Position numbers and translations under genes: made by a program
Source: Gammaproteobacteria bacterium
GTDB lineage: Bacteria; Pseudomonadota; Gammaproteobacteria; Pseudomonadales; Pseudohongiellaceae
Direction of reading: 5' to 3'
NCBI GenBank assembly: GCA_030831165.1
Contig: JAURLP010000036.1
Coordinates: 125,825-189,824, forward strand
DNA: 64,000 bases
The notes under the pieces: model-generated
Told to the model about the DNA's origin: nothing
What the model saw: only the letters and a program-made list of their open reading frames with translations
Database searches by the model: none
Shown: piece by piece, positions 56,157-64,000 of the stretch
Numbering within the stretch: the stretch's first letter is position 1
Layout: each line of letters starts with the position of its first letter

Positions 56157-58592
56157 TTATTCTCCAGTTGGCTGGAGCGGAACTTCACTTCCTGTATCGG
56201 ACTCTTCACCCGTTTCGGCTTCTTTTAGCTCAACCAAAATATCAGCCATTAAATCTCGATCAGGATTATCAGAACGGTAAAGTTCAATACGAGAGCGTTG
56301 TATTTGCTGAGGTATACGATTGTTATTTCTATCTGTATCAGCTATTTGCAGAAAAGGATCAAGCTCAACAGCTACAATGGCTTGTTCACTTAAGAACATG
56401 CGAGTCACCTGGTGAGGGCTTCTGCGCCATATTTCAGCAGGAAGCATTATATCCTCGGTATCGCCATTGGCGTATTCAATCCGAAGCGGTAAGGGCATCA
56501 CGAGACCGCCGATGTTTTCAAAATCCAGAAAATAAACCAACAAGCCGTCAGCGATGGATTGATCTAGTAGTTCTAATTCCCAGTCCTCGAGGCTTTCACG
56601 AAAACTGGTATATTCATTACGATCAACATTGGATACTGTAAACTCATCGTTCTCGTTATAAAAGTCTTCTAGCTCGGGAAATTCTTCGACGCGCTTGGGT
56701 AAATCACTGTTTCTAATCTGCGTTAGGGACACGGGTTCATCAGCCTGCTTTTCACGCTGAATGGGGAATTCTATTTCAGGATCCTGAGTTGAAATGCTGT
56801 ATTCACGGATATCACTCAAAGCAATATCAACATGGTCAGTGGTGTAAAACCATCCCCGCCAGAACCAATCGAGATCAACTGCAGAAGCATCTTCCAGGGT
56901 TCGGAAAAAATCGGATGGAGTAGGGCGTTTAAACATCCAGCGTTCAGAATATTCTTTAAAAGCAAAATCAAATAAGTCTCGGCCCATTATTGTTTCACGG
57001 AGGATGGTTAAAGCCGTAGCCGGTTTACCGTAAGCATTATTACCCAGTTGCAGGACAGACTCTGAGTTGGTCATGATAGGCACCTGATTTTGTGAAAGCA
57101 TATAACCAGTAATATTAGCCGGATCTCCCCGACGTGAAGGATAATCATCTTCCCATTCACGTTCAGTCAAAAACTGTAAAAACGTGTTTAGTCCTTCATC
57201 CATCCAGGTCCATTGCCTCTCATCAGAGTTGACAATCATGGGGAAGTAAAAATGCCCTATCTCATGAATAACGACCGAAATTAAACCGTACTTGGTGCGC
57301 CTGGAATATGTACGCTCTCCCGTTTCTTCATCTTCTACCGGGCGGTAGCCATTGAAGGTGATCATGGGGTATTCCATGCCGCCGCTTTCCCAGCCGTTGA
57401 CCGAGATAGCAACCGGGTAGGGGTAGTCGAATGAGAAACGTGAATAGACATCCATAGTATGTGCAACGGCATGAGTAGAATACTGGGACCATAGTGGCTC
57501 AGCTTCAGGTGGATAAAAGGACATGGCCATGACAACGGGGTTAGCTGCATTGTTTTGCTGATGGCCCAGGGCGTCCCATATATATTTGCGGGAACTGGCC
57601 CAGGCAAAATCTCGAACGTTTTCAGCTAGAAAGATCCATGTTGCTGTCTCTTCAGTTCCAGCTTGCTGATTTTCGATGGCTTCTTCAGGGGTCACGATAA
57701 ATACCGGAGTGTCCGAATTCTGTGCTTGCTCGAGACGATCTTGTTGCACATCGCTTAATACCGCATTTGGATTCTGAAGGACACCGGTGGAGGCGACAAT
57801 ATGGTCTGCTGGAACAGTTAAGTGGACTTCAAAGTTTCCAAATTCCAGCGTAAATTCGCCGGTACCAATAAATTGCTTATTTACCCAACCATCATAATCC
57901 GTATAAGCTGCTACCCGCGGATACCACTGTGATATAGCAAACTGATAGGTGTCACTTTCTTCAAAATACTCATAACCGCCACGCCCGCCAAGAATACTCT
58001 GGTTAACGATGTTATGTTCCCAATCGATTTCGAAACTGACGCTATCGCCTGATTGCAATGGTTCTTCCAGATCAACTCGCATCATGGTGCCGTTTATTTG
58101 TGTATTAAGCTGGTTTCCGAGGATTACTTGTGTGTTTTGTTCGCTGCCAATGACTTGCTGCACGCGGCTGATTTGAAATCCTCCCTGGAAGTCATCAAAA
58201 GTGCGTTCTCGCCGTAGTGTAGAAAAAGTCAGGCGGTCACTATTCCCTGCTGTTTCGGAGCTGCGACCAATCGAATCATTCTGAAAACGATTTTGATCAA
58301 GCTGAATCCAAAGGTAGCTTAGAGTATCGGGAGAATTGTTAGTATAGGTGATGCGTTCGGAGCCCAATATGCGTTGATTGCTTTCGTCCAGAGTAGCCTC
58401 AATGAAGTAATCAGCTTGTTGCTGCCAATACTCATTGCCAGGAGCTCCTGATGCGGTCCGATAGCTATTTGCAGTGGGTAGGACTTCATCCAACTGGCGA
58501 AACTTATCCTCGAAATCTCCTTTGCTTTGGTTTACCTGCGCACTGGCAGAAAAACTCAATATAAACAGAGAGATAAAAACAAAATTTCTCAT
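56157..58592 (-). CDS. Secreted M1 family metallopeptidase
   Basis: 811 residues, signal peptide FVFISLFILSFSASA-Q. An N-terminal beta domain (ERITYTNNSPDTLSYLWIQL) leads to the gluzincin domain. The zinc motif VVIHEIGHFYFP is followed, 18 residues on, by the third-ligand Glu in WTWMDEGLNTFLQF. GWESGGMEYPMITFNG stands in place of the usual GAMEN exopeptidase motif (GGMEY). A long C-terminal helical and beta part follows. The missing Asn in GxMEN is common in this branch and leaves substrate choice unclear. Periplasmic or secreted peptide digestion is likely. Confidence 0.9.
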   Translation of the reverse strand: MRNFVFISLFILSFSASAQVNQSKGDFEDKFRQLDEVLPTANSYRTASGAPGNEYWQQQADYFIEATLDESNQRILGSERITYTNNSPDTLSYLWIQLDQNRFQNDSIGRSSETAGNSDRLTFSTLRRERTFDDFQGGFQISRVQQVIGSEQNTQVILGNQLNTQINGTMMRVDLEEPLQSGDSVSFEIDWEHNIVNQSILGGRGGYEYFEESDTYQFAISQWYPRVAAYTDYDGWVNKQFIGTGEFTLEFGNFEVHLTVPADHIVASTGVLQNPNAVLSDVQQDRLEQAQNSDTPVFIVTPEEAIENQQAGTEETATWIFLAENVRDFAWASSRKYIWDALGHQQNNAANPVVMAMSFYPPEAEPLWSQYSTHAVAHTMDVYSRFSFDYPYPVAISVNGWESGGMEYPMITFNGYRPVEDEETGERTYSRRTKYGLISVVIHEIGHFYFPMIVNSDERQWTWMDEGLNTFLQFLTEREWEDDYPSRRGDPANITGYMLSQNQVPIMTNSESVLQLGNNAYGKPATALTILRETIMGRDLFDFAFKEYSERWMFKRPTPSDFFRTLEDASAVDLDWFWRGWFYTTDHVDIALSDIREYSISTQDPEIEFPIQREKQADEPVSLTQIRNSDLPKRVEEFPELEDFYNENDEFTVSNVDRNEYTSFRESLEDWELELLDQSIADGLLVYFLDFENIGGLVMPLPLRIEYANGDTEDIMLPAEIWRRSPHQVTRMFLSEQAIVAVELDPFLQIADTDRNNNRIPQQIQRSRIELYRSDNPDRDLMADILVELKEAETGEESDTGSEVPLQPTGE

Positions 58593-58799
58593 GAGGCCGC
58601 TCCGTGTATTGACTGGAATTTGAAAGTATACCTGTTCTTATTAACACAATGTAATACTGCTTCGATAAATTGAGTTTAAACTTTTATATCCTTCTGATTG
58701 CGGGGATGTGGCACAAATATATATGCATTTCATTTGATTTTAGGGTATATTTTCCCAACTTTTTAACTATAACTATAATTATATTCAGGAGGGTTAAAG

Positions 58800-59705
58800 A
58801 TGCATCTTTCAATGAAACGACTGCTTGCTTTTTCTCTAATATTTTCTTTTACAGGTTTAGCTCACGCCCAAGGTATTTTTGGGCACTGGGATCCAATTAT
58901 GCATGAGGATCAAGAAGAGCGCATTCCCGGTCCTTTCGTTGGCGATTATGCAGGGCTTCCAGTAAATGATGCAGCACGCTTACGCGCAGACAGTTGGCAG
59001 CCTTCATTATTAACACTACCTGAGCATCAGTGTAAGCCTCACCCATCTACTTATGGATTCCGAGGTGTTGGAAATCTGTATATCTGGCAAGAATTGGATC
59101 CAAAATCTCTTGAACTGATCAAGATTGGTACTCATATACGTTGGCAGGCTCAGCGTCGCGAAATCTGGATGGATGGCAGACCTCACCCGGATGAAATGGC
59201 TCCCCATACCTGGCAGGGCTTTTCAACAGGACGTTGGGAAGGTGACACATTAGTTGTTACTACTACTCATTTGAAAGCTGGTTGGATGCGACGCAATGGT
59301 TTAGCACTAAGCGACCAGGCCACGATGGTAGAGCGTTTTATTCCTCAGGGTGATGACGATACTATTCTTCATATATATATGGTTCAGGATCCCGTTTATC
59401 TTGATGATGTGTTTTTCAAATCAAATGGTTTTTCCAAGCGTGCTAATACAACAATGCAGCCCTATCCTTGTCGCCCTGCAACGGAAATCATTAGGGCTGA
59501 AGGGGATGTTCCGCATAATCTTCCAGGCCGGTCTACCTATGCCGTTGAGTTTTCGGAAATGCTAGGCGTCCCAATTGATGCAGGTCGCGGAGGCGGTATT
59601 ACCATGCTTCCAGAATATATGGATGTTGTTCGCGAGTGGCGAAATGAGAATATGACAGCCGAAGAACGTAATGGAGATGGTAATATTTTCCCGATAAGGG
59701 AGTGA
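58800..59705 (+). CDS. Secreted protein of unknown function
   Basis: 301 residues from an ATG placed seven bases after CAGGAGGG, an excellent ribosome site. Signal peptide LLAFSLIFSFTGLAHA-Q. The mature part is Trp-rich and has striking conserved-looking blocks: WQAQRREIWMDGRPHPDE, TWQGFSTGRWEGDTLVVTTT and HLKAGWMRRNGLALSDQAT. I have seen this W-x-G-R-P-H-P and WEGDTLVV combination in many hypothetical proteins of Gammaproteobacteria and Acidobacteria, but no function is known to me. The gene is followed by a strong terminator and is probably transcribed alone. Confidence 0.82.
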   Translation: MHLSMKRLLAFSLIFSFTGLAHAQGIFGHWDPIMHEDQEERIPGPFVGDYAGLPVNDAARLRADSWQPSLLTLPEHQCKPHPSTYGFRGVGNLYIWQELDPKSLELIKIGTHIRWQAQRREIWMDGRPHPDEMAPHTWQGFSTGRWEGDTLVVTTTHLKAGWMRRNGLALSDQATMVERFIPQGDDDTILHIYMVQDPVYLDDVFFKSNGFSKRANTTMQPYPCRPATEIIRAEGDVPHNLPGRSTYAVEFSEMLGVPIDAGRGGGITMLPEYMDVVREWRNENMTAEERNGDGNIFPIRE

Positions 59706-59745
59706 TATAAGCAGCACTAATTTTTTACTTTCATAAACTATTAAT

Positions 59746-59773
59746 AAAAAAGGAGGCAATTGCCTCCTTTTTT
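59746..59773 (+). terminator. Rho-independent terminator
   Basis: AAAAAAGGAGGCAA pairs with TTGCCTCCTTTTTT, a perfect 14-base-pair palindrome ending in a T-run. It is 40 bases past the stop of the unknown secreted protein. Because it is symmetric it could terminate in both directions. Confidence 0.85.
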
Positions 59774-59854
59774 ATTGTTTGCTGATTTCTATCAATAAGC
59801 ACGCTTTAAAAATTTATTATCCCGAGCACTTTTATCAATATAAGGGGAAAGATA

Positions 59855-60529
59855 ATGAATAAGAAATCCTTGGCCGGACTTATTGGGATTGCCAGTTTAG
59901 CTAGTTGGAATATTCAGGCACATGAAGCAGGTGATTTTATTGTCAGAGCAGGTGCAGCATCGGTTAATCCCTCAGAGGATAGCGGAATAATACAACCCAC
60001 GGTTGTCTCACTAAATGGACAGGTGAGCATTGATAGTGATACTCAGTTAGGCCTAACCTTCACGTATATGTTGACTGATAATTGGGGCGTTGAACTGCTG
60101 GCATCAACACCATTTACCCATACCGTAGATTTTGCCGGTGATCTAAGTGGATCAGGCTCTATTGCAACTGCTAAGCATTTGCCACCAACCTTGAGTGCTC
60201 AATATTTCTTCAATACCGAGAGCAATATTGACCCATATGTCGGAGTAGGTGTGAATTACTTAATGCTACTGGAAACGGAGTCAACGGCGAATGGCAGAGC
60301 CGTTCTTGATACCGTTGGTACAGGCGGTAATTACAGTATTGATGCTGATGATTCTGTAGGACTTACTTTTCAGGCAGGCGTAGATATTAATTTAAGTGAC
60401 AGATTAATGTTTAATGCAGCGATATGGAAAATGGACATTGGAACAACTATTGAAGTAGCAAAAACACTGAGGGTTGATCTGGAGATTGACCCCTGGGTTT
60501 ACATGTTGGGATTTGGGTATAAGTTTTAA
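59855..60529 (+). CDS. OmpW family outer-membrane protein
   Basis: 224-residue eight-stranded barrel with signal peptide (IGIASLASWNIQA-H). Typical segments are EAGDFIVRAGAASVNPSED, the strand TFTYMLTDNWGVELLASTPF, PPTLSAQYFFNTESNIDPYVGVGVN (split here: PPTLSAQYFF and DPYVGVGVNY) and the ending DPWVYMLGFGYKF with C-terminal Phe. OmpW-type proteins allow small hydrophobic molecules to pass and respond to iron, salt and oxygen. It is bounded by terminators. Confidence 0.92.
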   Translation: MNKKSLAGLIGIASLASWNIQAHEAGDFIVRAGAASVNPSEDSGIIQPTVVSLNGQVSIDSDTQLGLTFTYMLTDNWGVELLASTPFTHTVDFAGDLSGSGSIATAKHLPPTLSAQYFFNTESNIDPYVGVGVNYLMLLETESTANGRAVLDTVGTGGNYSIDADDSVGLTFQAGVDINLSDRLMFNAAIWKMDIGTTIEVAKTLRVDLEIDPWVYMLGFGYKF

Positions 60530-60575
60530 GTAAGTTAAATACCCAAGCTTGACTAATACAGTATTAAGCAAGCAA

Positions 60576-60606
60576 AAAAAAGGCAGCTGATTAGCTGCCT
60601 TTTTTA
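60576..60606 (+). terminator. Rho-independent terminator
   Basis: AAAAAAGGCAGCT and AGCTGCCTTTTTT form a 13-base-pair stem with a four-base loop GATT and a following T-run, 46 bases after the OmpW gene. Near the end of the convergent cytochrome gene, it could serve both. Confidence 0.85.
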
Positions 60607-60623
60607 TGTTTACTGCTTAAGTT

Positions 60624-63074
60624 TTAATTAGAAGCAACAGCTTCAGCTGAGCCTTCATTGACTCTCATTTGGAAAGGTACACTATTAACGATACCCAGCA
60701 CTATATCTGAGAATTTGTAGTTATCCTGAGCAGCATCACGAACAATAGTTCGTACATGAGGCATATCAGTCCATTCTATAGGTCTGGCTAATGCAAATTG
60801 CATTAATTTCTCAGTGGTTGTACCCACAAATATTTCAGGACGCTCCATCATCCAGTTACGAAGTGCTGCAGGGCTATCGATTTGGGTACCATCGAACAAA
60901 GTCTCTACAGGGTTTATTCTAATTTCTCCGTCAAAAGTACGATAACGTCCAACACCGTCAAAGTTTTCCATTGCAATTCCAATGGTGTCCATCATGTAGT
61001 GACATGATTGGCAGACTGGATCAGATCTATGTAATTCCATAAGATCACGCAATGATCGTGCTGTTCCATCATTAAACCTTTCAAGGTCAGTATTAACATT
61101 TGCAGGTGGCTCGGGTGGTGGTGTTCCAACAAGGTTGGTTAAGAACCACTTACCGCGCGTAACCAGTGAAGTTCTGATACCCAGAGAAGTAAGGGTAAGA
61201 ACACTACTGTGTCCTATAATACCTCTTCTATTTTCATCTTCAACTTCAACCCGACGCATACGACTGCCGATTACTCCGGGGATGTTATAGACTTTAGCCA
61301 GATCTTCGTTAACAAAAGTATAGTCAGCATCGATGATATCTAAGACACTTCTGTCTTCATCAATGATGCTCTGGAAAAGCATCTGAGTTTCCCGAACAGA
61401 AGCCTGTCTCAAGTTGTCAGTGTAATCAGGGAAAGTAAGTGGGTCAGGAACAATTGCCTGCAGATTGCGAAGAAGAAACCACTGTGAAGCAAAGTTTGTG
61501 GTTAAATTTTCAGCTTTAGGGTCAGCGAGCATTCGCATTACCTGATCTTCCAGTACATCCGGCTCACTCAATCTGTTCTCTGAAGCGACATTGATTAACT
61601 CTTCATCTGGCAGCGAACTCCAAAGGAAAAATGCCAATCTTGAGGCCAGTTCAAGGTCACTGATTTGGTAAGGTTGACCTTCAGCTACGCCTGCTGGTGC
61701 AGACTCAACTCTGAACAGGAACTCGGGACCGGAAATAATACGACGTATTCCAGTCTCAATACCTTTCTCAAAACCGCCAATTTCATTGCCCATCTCATAG
61801 AAGCCTAACAGATCCGATACTTCATTTTCGGTAACAGGACGTCTATAGGCTTGCCGGGCTAAAGTAGAAAGAATTTCATTTGCGCAAGCTAGTTGCTCAT
61901 CTTCCAGCGCACCAGGCTCACAAATAAAGATTTTTTCACGAGCAGCAGTTACGCCAGTCCCAGTTGCTTCAAAAGGTCCTCGGATTTCAACCTTGTCAAG
62001 GTGAGGAGGTCCTTTTAATGGGTCTCTGTCTAGTGAGGTACGGTCAGGCTGTCTCCAGATTTCGCCATTAGGGCCGCCTGGAACTCGACTAAAGTTGACA
62101 GCAACAGTGTGCTCTCCAGCACCTAAGAAAGTTCTGAAGCGAAAACGCTCATCAATATCTTCAGCTAATTGGAAGCTGTTAGCACTGAATTCGCCTTCTT
62201 CAGTATCTTTGTAACCACCAAATTCGGCAGTATGTACAGGTACTTTATCGATAGTAATTGTCAAAGTAGTTGGGTATTCAATACCACGGGCTTCGTCCTG
62301 AATAGAGCGCCAAAGTTTGGGGCTGAATTCATAAGTCCCATCTAGAGGGATGTAGTGGTCAAAAACCAAGCCACCAACTGTGCCGATAGGAGCGCCTAGG
62401 ACATATCTATCCTGACTGGCATCTGATGGGACACGATAAGACACAAAGTCCGGTGTCATATCAGGGTTACCTACAGCTAAGGCAGCTACTCGGCCTGATG
62501 CAGCAACATAACCTTCGAGCAATGTGGCTGAAACTTGAAGAGCTGTTGACATGTTGTCAAAACCTTCAGCAGAGTCGTCAGAGATAAGCATTGTGGAAGC
62601 GTCGATATCCAATGCCAGTAAATCTCGAATACTGTTTTGATATTCTGTTCGGTTTAATCGTGGCAAAACCGGCGCCCCTGGGTTTGGATTTTCCAGAGCT
62701 TCTTGGTCAAGAGTTGCTTTTAGAGAAGCAATAAAAGTCTGTCGTTGCTCCGGTGAAGGTTGAGCCTCACCAAGAGGCGGCATTTGACCTGTAGTAAGCT
62801 TTTTAATTGCTTTTTCCCAGATTTCACCTTCCTCATGAACAAAGTCTGGTGAAGCGTATTCAATAGAAAGCCCACCAGTGTAGTCAGTCTCATTATGACA
62901 ATCGACACAATAGTCATAAATCATATTCCATTGATCTTCCAAAGGTGGCAGTTCTTGAACTGCAAGTTGGGGTCCAGCATTAGTACTAACTGAATCTTCC
63001 CCAGAATTATTACAGGCGCTTAAGCCTAAACTTAAACCTGTAACAATGATCGCTGATAAAGTTCGTTTTTTCAT
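60624..63074 (-). CDS. Planctomycete-type cytochrome protein (DUF1587/1592/1588/1585)
   Basis: 816-residue lipoprotein (lipobox GLSACNNS). The N-terminal haem domain has YDYCVDCHNETDYTGGLS. The next block has LPRLNRTEYQNSIRDLLALD (DUF1587). Then come RQAYRRPVTENEVSDLLGFY, LASRLAFFLWSSLPDEELIN (DUF1592) and RRGIIGHSSVLTLTS with TSLVTRGKWFLTNLVG (DUF1588). Near the end is SDPVCQSCHYMMDTIGIAME with a second CxxCH (DUF1585). The order is that of a very widespread but poorly described family, first noted in planctomycetes. It is usually linked to an ankyrin gene, as here. Probable oxidoreductase or polymer-degradation role, not proven. Confidence 0.92.
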   Translation of the reverse strand: MKKRTLSAIIVTGLSLGLSACNNSGEDSVSTNAGPQLAVQELPPLEDQWNMIYDYCVDCHNETDYTGGLSIEYASPDFVHEEGEIWEKAIKKLTTGQMPPLGEAQPSPEQRQTFIASLKATLDQEALENPNPGAPVLPRLNRTEYQNSIRDLLALDIDASTMLISDDSAEGFDNMSTALQVSATLLEGYVAASGRVAALAVGNPDMTPDFVSYRVPSDASQDRYVLGAPIGTVGGLVFDHYIPLDGTYEFSPKLWRSIQDEARGIEYPTTLTITIDKVPVHTAEFGGYKDTEEGEFSANSFQLAEDIDERFRFRTFLGAGEHTVAVNFSRVPGGPNGEIWRQPDRTSLDRDPLKGPPHLDKVEIRGPFEATGTGVTAAREKIFICEPGALEDEQLACANEILSTLARQAYRRPVTENEVSDLLGFYEMGNEIGGFEKGIETGIRRIISGPEFLFRVESAPAGVAEGQPYQISDLELASRLAFFLWSSLPDEELINVASENRLSEPDVLEDQVMRMLADPKAENLTTNFASQWFLLRNLQAIVPDPLTFPDYTDNLRQASVRETQMLFQSIIDEDRSVLDIIDADYTFVNEDLAKVYNIPGVIGSRMRRVEVEDENRRGIIGHSSVLTLTSLGIRTSLVTRGKWFLTNLVGTPPPEPPANVNTDLERFNDGTARSLRDLMELHRSDPVCQSCHYMMDTIGIAMENFDGVGRYRTFDGEIRINPVETLFDGTQIDSPAALRNWMMERPEIFVGTTTEKLMQFALARPIEWTDMPHVRTIVRDAAQDNYKFSDIVLGIVNSVPFQMRVNEGSAEAVASN

Positions 63075-63121
63075 TGTAATTTACCTACATTAAAAATTTA
63101 TTATTTTATTATTTGATGAGC

Positions 63122-64000
63122 TTAAACTTCGCCTGATTCATCATTATCTTCTGAAGGAGGAGCCACATACTCTTCAATGGCGATTCCCTGAGCATTCATG
63201 GCTTCTGTAAGGATAGCCATAGTTGACTCATAAACAGGTGTTTCGGGAGCTGGTGCTCCAGGAAACATTGGTCTTTCACCACCAACAGGTGGAACACCGC
63301 TAGCGACATCAAGCGCAGTTCTATTGCTAGAATCTTTAATAGTTAGATCAATCCCTTTTTCGATCAAAAACTCAACCACTTCATCATTTCCGAGAGAGGC
63401 CGCTCCATGCAATATAGAACCGCTCTCACCGCTGGTATTAACATCAGCGCCATGGTCGAATAATGCTTCCACTATGGGCATTTTTTCTTCCATGGTTGGC
63501 TCAGTAGTTACCACATCACCATTATTTGGATTTGGTGGACGGTAGCCACTGAAGACATTTAATACTGCTGCAAGAGGTGTGCTTCCTCGTTTGCTCAAAG
63601 AGTTAGGGCTAGCGCCATTGGCAAGCAGCATTTCCACATCATCCAGACGATCGCCGACTGCGGCATTGAATAAGGCTGTTTGGCCAGAGGTGCCTGCAGC
63701 ACCAACAAAGTTTGTACTAAAGACTGGAATTCCATTTTCAGGCGTAGAATCTACATCTACGCCCATTTCAATCATTAGCTCGATAAGCTCAGCAATTGTC
63801 GTCTGGTTATCGTAGTTACTGGCAGCATGCTGCATCGCAAATCTTTTGTAGGGTATTTCCACAATATCAACAAAAGAGCCGTCATTTAAATCAGCACCGC
63901 CTTCGATTAATATTTTGGCAATATCCAGGTTCTCATTAGTCGCAGCAACACGCAGCGGTGAGATACCTTGTGGGTCCAGAATGTTGGGGTCAGCACCAAG
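63122..64000 (-). CDS. Ankyrin repeat protein (5' partial, runs off the window)
   Basis: Leftward frame open to the right edge of the window, so the N terminus is missing. Several ankyrin units are visible: GADPNILDPQGISPLRVAAT near the edge, VGDRLDDVEMLLANGASPNS, LFDHGADVNTSGESGSILHG and FLIEKGIDLTIKDSSNRTAL. A Pro-rich linker (VPPVGGERPMFPGAPAPETP) and an acidic tail close the protein. One repeat is expanded by PPNPNNGDVVTTEPTMEEKM. The neighbouring DUF1592 cytochrome starts 48 bases downstream, so both are probably one operon. Confidence 0.88.
   Translation of the reverse strand, partial: LGADPNILDPQGISPLRVAATNENLDIAKILIEGGADLNDGSFVDIVEIPYKRFAMQHAASNYDNQTTIAELIELMIEMGVDVDSTPENGIPVFSTNFVGAAGTSGQTALFNAAVGDRLDDVEMLLANGASPNSLSKRGSTPLAAVLNVFSGYRPPNPNNGDVVTTEPTMEEKMPIVEALFDHGADVNTSGESGSILHGAASLGNDEVVEFLIEKGIDLTIKDSSNRTALDVASGVPPVGGERPMFPGAPAPETPVYESTMAILTEAMNAQGIAIEEYVAPPSEDNDESGEV

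Noticed and set aside
58670..58906. 78-codon plus-strand frame upstream of the secreted protein gene
   Set aside because: Overlaps the well-supported gene at 58800 in another frame and has no ribosome site.
1..64000. CRISPR arrays, tRNA genes, rRNA genes, prophage or complete insertion sequences
   Set aside because: No regularly spaced repeats, no tRNA-like cloverleaf, and no integrase, transposase or phage genes were found.

Overview
The window looks like chromosomal DNA of a free-living, aerobic, moderately AT-rich gammaproteobacterium, probably aquatic. Four conserved blocks support this: ribBA-ribH-nusB-thiL-pgpA; tkt-epd-pgk-fba; zapA-6S RNA-5-formyltetrahydrofolate cyclo-ligase next to UPF0149-pepP-ubiH; and phoB-phoR with pstSCAB-phoU. 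Secreted haem proteins, imelysins and a planctomycete-type cytochrome protein with an ankyrin partner recall marine gammaproteobacteria outside the enterics. That last placement is inference. Nothing indicates phage, plasmid, CRISPR or a complete insertion sequence.

Layout. 1-4057 (+): riboflavin genes, nusB, thiL, pgpA and a DUF188 gene, with a relic of an ABC-2 permease behind thiL. 4141-8419 (-): relic of a P-type ATPase C terminus, DEAD-box helicase deaD, ABC-F ATPase uup. 8829-11466 (+): aldehyde dehydrogenase, a tandem palindromic repeat that begins at its stop codon, and a polysaccharide deacetylase. 11470-15227 (-): DUF4156 lipoprotein, YugP-like protease, and ahcY and metK of the methyl cycle. 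15531-22016 (+): tkt-epd-pgk-fba plus a persulfide dioxygenase-rhodanese fusion. 22128-25243 (+): two secreted proteins (NTF2-like, VOC) and an aldo/keto reductase. 25269-27693: rpiA, a 30-residue membrane peptide on the opposite strand, 5-FCL, 6S RNA, zapA and a coiled-coil partner. 27870-31434 (+): UPF0149, pepP, ubiH, DUF4440. 31462-34426: low-affinity phosphate transporter pit and a second DEAD-box helicase.

34489-45447 (+) is the phosphate region. An MBL/cyclic-nucleotide-binding gene split by one in-frame amber codon is followed by phoB, phoR, an OprO/P-type porin, pstS, pstC, pstA, pstB and phoU. Together they would sense phosphate limitation, pass phosphate through the outer membrane, bind and import it, and feed back through PhoU/PhoR.

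45482-53342 (+) starts with a clear Fur-box-like site. It continues with imelysin, DUF1111 di-haem protein, second imelysin, DUF1513 protein, a MauG/CcpA-like di-haem peroxidase and a MutS-like ATPase without a recognisable mismatch-binding domain. This looks like an iron-regulated periplasmic system and is the most interesting functional cluster. 53385-64000 holds an ScsB/DsbD-like disulfide reductase, a DUF6702-like protein with an M1 peptidase, an unrecognised secreted protein, an OmpW-family protein, and a DUF1587/1592/1588/1585 cytochrome protein next to a window-truncated ankyrin protein.

Gene calls rest on reading motifs and gene order by eye. No database search was possible.
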